From positions 1-64,000 of the forward strand of contig NZ_JAFVLN010000002.1 of assembly GCF_017377775.1 (NCBI RefSeq): a DNA stretch of 64,000 nucleotides, read 5' to 3'. Below the pieces are notes generated by a model, which saw only the letters and a program-made list of their open reading frames with translations, was not told the DNA's origin and did no database searches. Made by a program: the position numbers and the translations under genes. Source of the stretch: Streptomyces sp. VRA16 Mangrove soil. Its GTDB lineage: Bacteria; Actinomycetota; Actinomycetes; Streptomycetales; Streptomycetaceae. Shown here one piece after another: positions 61,335-64,000 of this stretch. Positions within the stretch are counted from its first letter, which is position 1, and each line of letters starts with the position of its first letter.

Positions 61335-63566
61335 CTACACCTCCCTCACCGCGTAAGGGAGTTCTGTTCCGACGGCCTCGACCGTGACCGTCCCCTCGGC
61401 GTCCCTGCGCACCCGGTACGTGACCGCCGGGCTCGCCTCCTGCGCGCCGTGTCCGGGCACCGTGACCGTCACGTCGTCGGCGTCCGGGGTGACCAGGAGC
61501 GTGAGGCCGTCGGGCCAGTCGCCGTCGGGCCGCTGGTCGTCGGCGCCCATCGGGAGGACGGCGCCCGGCCGGACGTACAGCGGCAGGCTGTCGAAGCCGT
61601 GCGTCTCGGCGCGCCACACCGGGCCCTGCACCCGCTCCCCGGTGAGCAGATGCACCCACGTGCCCTCGGGCAGGTAGTACTCGACGTCGCCCTCGGCCGA
61701 GAAGACGGGCGCCACCAGCAGATCGGGGCCGAGCATGTACTGCCGGTCGAGGGTGCGGCAGGTCGGGTCGTCCGGGAACTCCAGGACCATCGGGCGCATC
61801 ATCGGCACACCGGTGCCGTGCGTCTCGATCGCGGCGCCGTACAGGTACGGCATCAGACGGTGCTTGAGCAGTGTGAACTGCCGTGCCACGTCGACGGCTT
61901 CCTCGCCGAACTCCCATGGCACGCGGTACGAGACGTTGCCGTGCAGCCGGCTGTGCGAGGAGAGCAGACCGAAGGCGAGCCAGCGCTTGAAGACCGCCGG
62001 GTCGGGGGTCCCCTCGAAGCCGCCGATGTCGTGCGACCAGAACCCGAAGCCCGACAGGGACAGGGAGAGACCGCCGCGCAGCGACTCGGCCATCGCGCCG
62101 AACGAGGCGAAGCAGTCTCCGCCCCAGTGCACCGGGTACTGCTGGCCGCCGACGGTCGCGGACCGCGCGAAGACGAGCGCCTCGCCGTTGCCGCGCTCCT
62201 TCTCCAGGAGTTCGAAGACGGTGCGGTTGTAGAGGTGCGCGTAGTAGTTGTGCATGCGCTCCGGGTCGGAGCCGTCGTGCCAGACGACGTCGGTGGGTAC
62301 GCGCTCCCCGAAGTCCGTCTTGAAGCTGTCGACGCCCTGGTCGAGCAGGCCGCGCAGCTTGTCCGCGTACCACTCGCGGGCGGCCGGGTCGGTGAAGTCG
62401 ACGAGCGCCATGCCGGGCTGCCACAGGTCCCACTGCCACACGTCGCCGTTGGGGCGGCGCACGAGGAAGCCCTGCTCGGCGGCCTCGGCGAAGAGCGCCG
62501 ACTTCTGGGCGATGTACGGGTTGATCCACATGCTGATGTGCAGGCCGCGTTCCTTGAGCCGGCGCACCATGCCCACCGGGTCGGGGAAGACGTCCGGGTC
62601 CCAGGTGAAGTCCGACCACTGGTACTCGCGCATCCAGAAGCAGTCGAAGTGGAAGACGCTCAGCGGGATGTCCCGCTCGGCCATGCCGTCGACGAAGGAC
62701 GTGACGGTCTCCTCGTCGTACTCGGTGCAGAAGGACGTCGTCAGCCACAGCCCGAAGGACCAGGCGGGCGGCAGGGCCGGGCGGCCGGTGAGCGCGGTGT
62801 AGCGGCGCAGCACGTCCTTCGGCGTCGGCCCCGCCACCACGTAGAACTCGACGGACTGGTCCTCGACGCTGAACTGCAGCTGCCCGACGGACTCCGAGCC
62901 GATCTCGTACGCGACCTTGCCCGGGTGGTTGACGAGGACGCCGTAGCCGCGCGACGACAGGTGGAACGGGACGTTCTTGTAGGCCTGTTCGCTGCTGGTG
63001 CCGCCGTCGGCCTGCCAGATGTCGACGGTCTGGCCGTTCTTGACGAACGGGGTGAAGCGCTCGCCGAGCCCGTAGATGTGCTCGCCGACGCCGAGGGAGA
63101 GCTGCGCGATCATGTGGTGGGCGCCGTCGGCCGTGGTCGCGAAGGCGGTGCCCTTGCGGTCGACTCCCGTGAGACGGCGCCCCGTCGACGTGTCGCGGAA
63201 CTCCAGCCCCCACTCCCCCGCGGTGTCGAGGCGCACGCTCAGCGGCCCGGTCGTCAGCTCGGTGACGGTGCCGTCGTGGGTGACACGGGCGCCGCTGCCG
63301 CCCTCGGTGGGCTGGAGCTCGAAGTCGGGGCCGCGGTGGCGCGTACCCGCGTGGTGGGTGAAGCGCACGCCGATGACGCCCTCGGCGGGCGAGAAGCAGT
63401 CGACCGTGATCAGCGGCTGGTTGAGGGTGTCGCCCCGGTCGCGCACGTGCCGTACGGCGGCGTACGCGGTGAACCGGTCCTCGGCGCTGCGGATGTCACG
63501 CACCTCGGTGGCGTACGAGGCCCGCACTCCGTCGCGCATCAGCCAGAAACCGTTGGTGAACTTCAT
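61335..63566 (-). CDS. GH31 glycosidase (alpha-xylosidase, YicI-like)
   Basis: A 743-aa family 31 enzyme. The N-terminal beta-sandwich precedes a catalytic barrel with HFDCFWMREYQWSDFTWD, the nucleophile Asp in VDSFKTDFGERVPTD, WGGDCFASFGAMAESLRGG (acid/base Asp region) and SHDIGGFEG. This order fits YicI-type alpha-xylosidases, which act on xyloglucan-derived oligosaccharides such as isoprimeverose. It is cytosolic. Its ATG overlaps the stop of the upstream glycosidase fragment (ATGA), so they are an operon. Some GH31 members are alpha-glucosidases, but KTDFGE favours xylosidase. Confidence 0.93.
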   Translation of the reverse strand: MKFTNGFWLMRDGVRASYATEVRDIRSAEDRFTAYAAVRHVRDRGDTLNQPLITVDCFSPAEGVIGVRFTHHAGTRHRGPDFELQPTEGGSGARVTHDGTVTELTTGPLSVRLDTAGEWGLEFRDTSTGRRLTGVDRKGTAFATTADGAHHMIAQLSLGVGEHIYGLGERFTPFVKNGQTVDIWQADGGTSSEQAYKNVPFHLSSRGYGVLVNHPGKVAYEIGSESVGQLQFSVEDQSVEFYVVAGPTPKDVLRRYTALTGRPALPPAWSFGLWLTTSFCTEYDEETVTSFVDGMAERDIPLSVFHFDCFWMREYQWSDFTWDPDVFPDPVGMVRRLKERGLHISMWINPYIAQKSALFAEAAEQGFLVRRPNGDVWQWDLWQPGMALVDFTDPAAREWYADKLRGLLDQGVDSFKTDFGERVPTDVVWHDGSDPERMHNYYAHLYNRTVFELLEKERGNGEALVFARSATVGGQQYPVHWGGDCFASFGAMAESLRGGLSLSLSGFGFWSHDIGGFEGTPDPAVFKRWLAFGLLSSHSRLHGNVSYRVPWEFGEEAVDVARQFTLLKHRLMPYLYGAAIETHGTGVPMMRPMVLEFPDDPTCRTLDRQYMLGPDLLVAPVFSAEGDVEYYLPEGTWVHLLTGERVQGPVWRAETHGFDSLPLYVRPGAVLPMGADDQRPDGDWPDGLTLLVTPDADDVTVTVPGHGAQEASPAVTYRVRRDAEGTVTVEAVGTELPYAVREV

Positions 63567-64000
63567 GCATCAGCCTCATTTGCGTTGAAGGAGGCCCCCC
63601 GTGGGACGAAGGTGAGCCGGGCGAGCCGGACCGGGCCGTCGAGTCGGACGCGCAGGTCACCCACGCCGGCGGCGGCGAAGTCGGCGTCCAGTGTGACGTA
63701 GTTGTACGGGCCACCGGTTGCGGGGACGGTGAGCGGACGCCCGTCGCCGACCTCCAGCGTGCCCTCGCCCGCGACCTCGACGCGCACGCCGCTGACGCCC
63801 TCGGCGCCGAAGTCGCAGTCGCGGAAGACCAGTTCGCTGCGGCTGCCCGGCACGGCCGTGACCGCGTCGCCGTGGGTCCTGGTGCGGTCGACGATCTCGG
63901 TGCCGCACTGCTCGTCGTAGGCCGCCGCGTCGAGGCCGCGCGCGAGGACCGGCCGGGGTGCGGGTTCGTCCCCCTCGACGGTGAGCCGGGTGATGAGGCG
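63563..64000 (-). CDS. C-terminal part of a glycosidase-like protein (partial, runs off window)
   Basis: The last ~145 residues of a protein coded leftward, open to the window edge. They read ARGLDAAAYDEQCGTEIVD... and then a CBM6-like beta-sandwich (VRVEVAGEGTLEVGDGRPLTVPATGGPYNYVTL). This tail is typical of multi-domain GH2/GH3-type or related glycosidases. Its stop overlaps the GH31 start by 4 bp, so both are co-translated and probably act on the same oligosaccharide. The family cannot be fixed from this part. Confidence 0.7.
   Translation of the reverse strand, partial: RLITRLTVEGDEPAPRPVLARGLDAAAYDEQCGTEIVDRTRTHGDAVTAVPGSRSELVFRDCDFGAEGVSGVRVEVAGEGTLEVGDGRPLTVPATGGPYNYVTLDADFAAAGVGDLRVRLDGPVRLARLTFVPRGASFNANEADA

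Overview
The window looks like Streptomyces chromosome. It is very GC-rich, third codon positions are almost all G or C, many starts are GTG or TTG, Tat signal peptides are common, and it carries typical actinomycete families (WhiB-like, DUF2510, LAL-type ATPase, small laccase). The order small laccase / LigD-type polymerase / ATP-dependent ligase / MarR regulator / pca operon matches, from memory, the S. coelicolor region around SCO6697-SCO6712, so this is probably a chromosome-arm segment of a related species.

Layout. 1-230: the 3' end of a probable transposase and short repeats. 223-8127: HEAT-repeat-like protein, YceI protein, an unclassified six-hairpin glycosidase, a WhiB-like protein and a two-domain VOC protein. 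8384-12221: secreted GH64 glucanase, GMC oxidoreductase and a protein of unknown function. 12202-16208: NCS1 permease, divergent TetR regulator and YtcJ-like amidohydrolase, with a clear operator between permease and regulator. 16212-22105: a secreted copper and sugar-oxidation locus (two-domain laccase; ThuA-sorbosone dehydrogenase fusion; cupredoxin-Ig-DUF1080 fusion). 22150-27641: a YbaY-like protein, an astacin-like metalloprotease with a seven-repeat propeller, a divergent LigD-polymerase/DNA-ligase pair and a DUF3048 lipoprotein.

27658-35021 is a complete protocatechuate branch of the beta-ketoadipate pathway: regulator pcaV, then pcaI-J-F-H-G-B-L, with a palindromic operator in front of pcaI. 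After an SDR and an LAL-like ATPase lacking its HTH (35086-38567) come a DUF2510 membrane protein, a TetR/PAP2/DMT group with a 23-bp-arm operator palindrome, and a TetR/MFS efflux pair. 45432-51215 holds a DUF2510-scramblase-like protein, a Tat-exported phospholipase C, a carboxylesterase and an alpha/beta hydrolase.

51854-53052 is a compact two-gene graspetide (omega-ester RiPP) locus: a 63-aa precursor and a dedicated ATP-grasp ligase, preceded and followed by repeat-rich or non-coding DNA. It is the most promising specialised-metabolism element here. The right end (53305-64000) has GH4 and GH31 glycosidases, a DUF6221 protein, an MHS-type MFS transporter, a lactonase-like propeller, a Tat amidase coupled to a small 93-aa protein, and the 3' end of a further glycosidase.

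Overall the segment suits a saprophyte that attacks plant and fungal polymers outside the cell (laccase, sugar oxidation, GH64, phospholipase, protease), imports the products and funnels aromatic monomers through protocatechuate. All assignments come from reading motifs; no database search was run.
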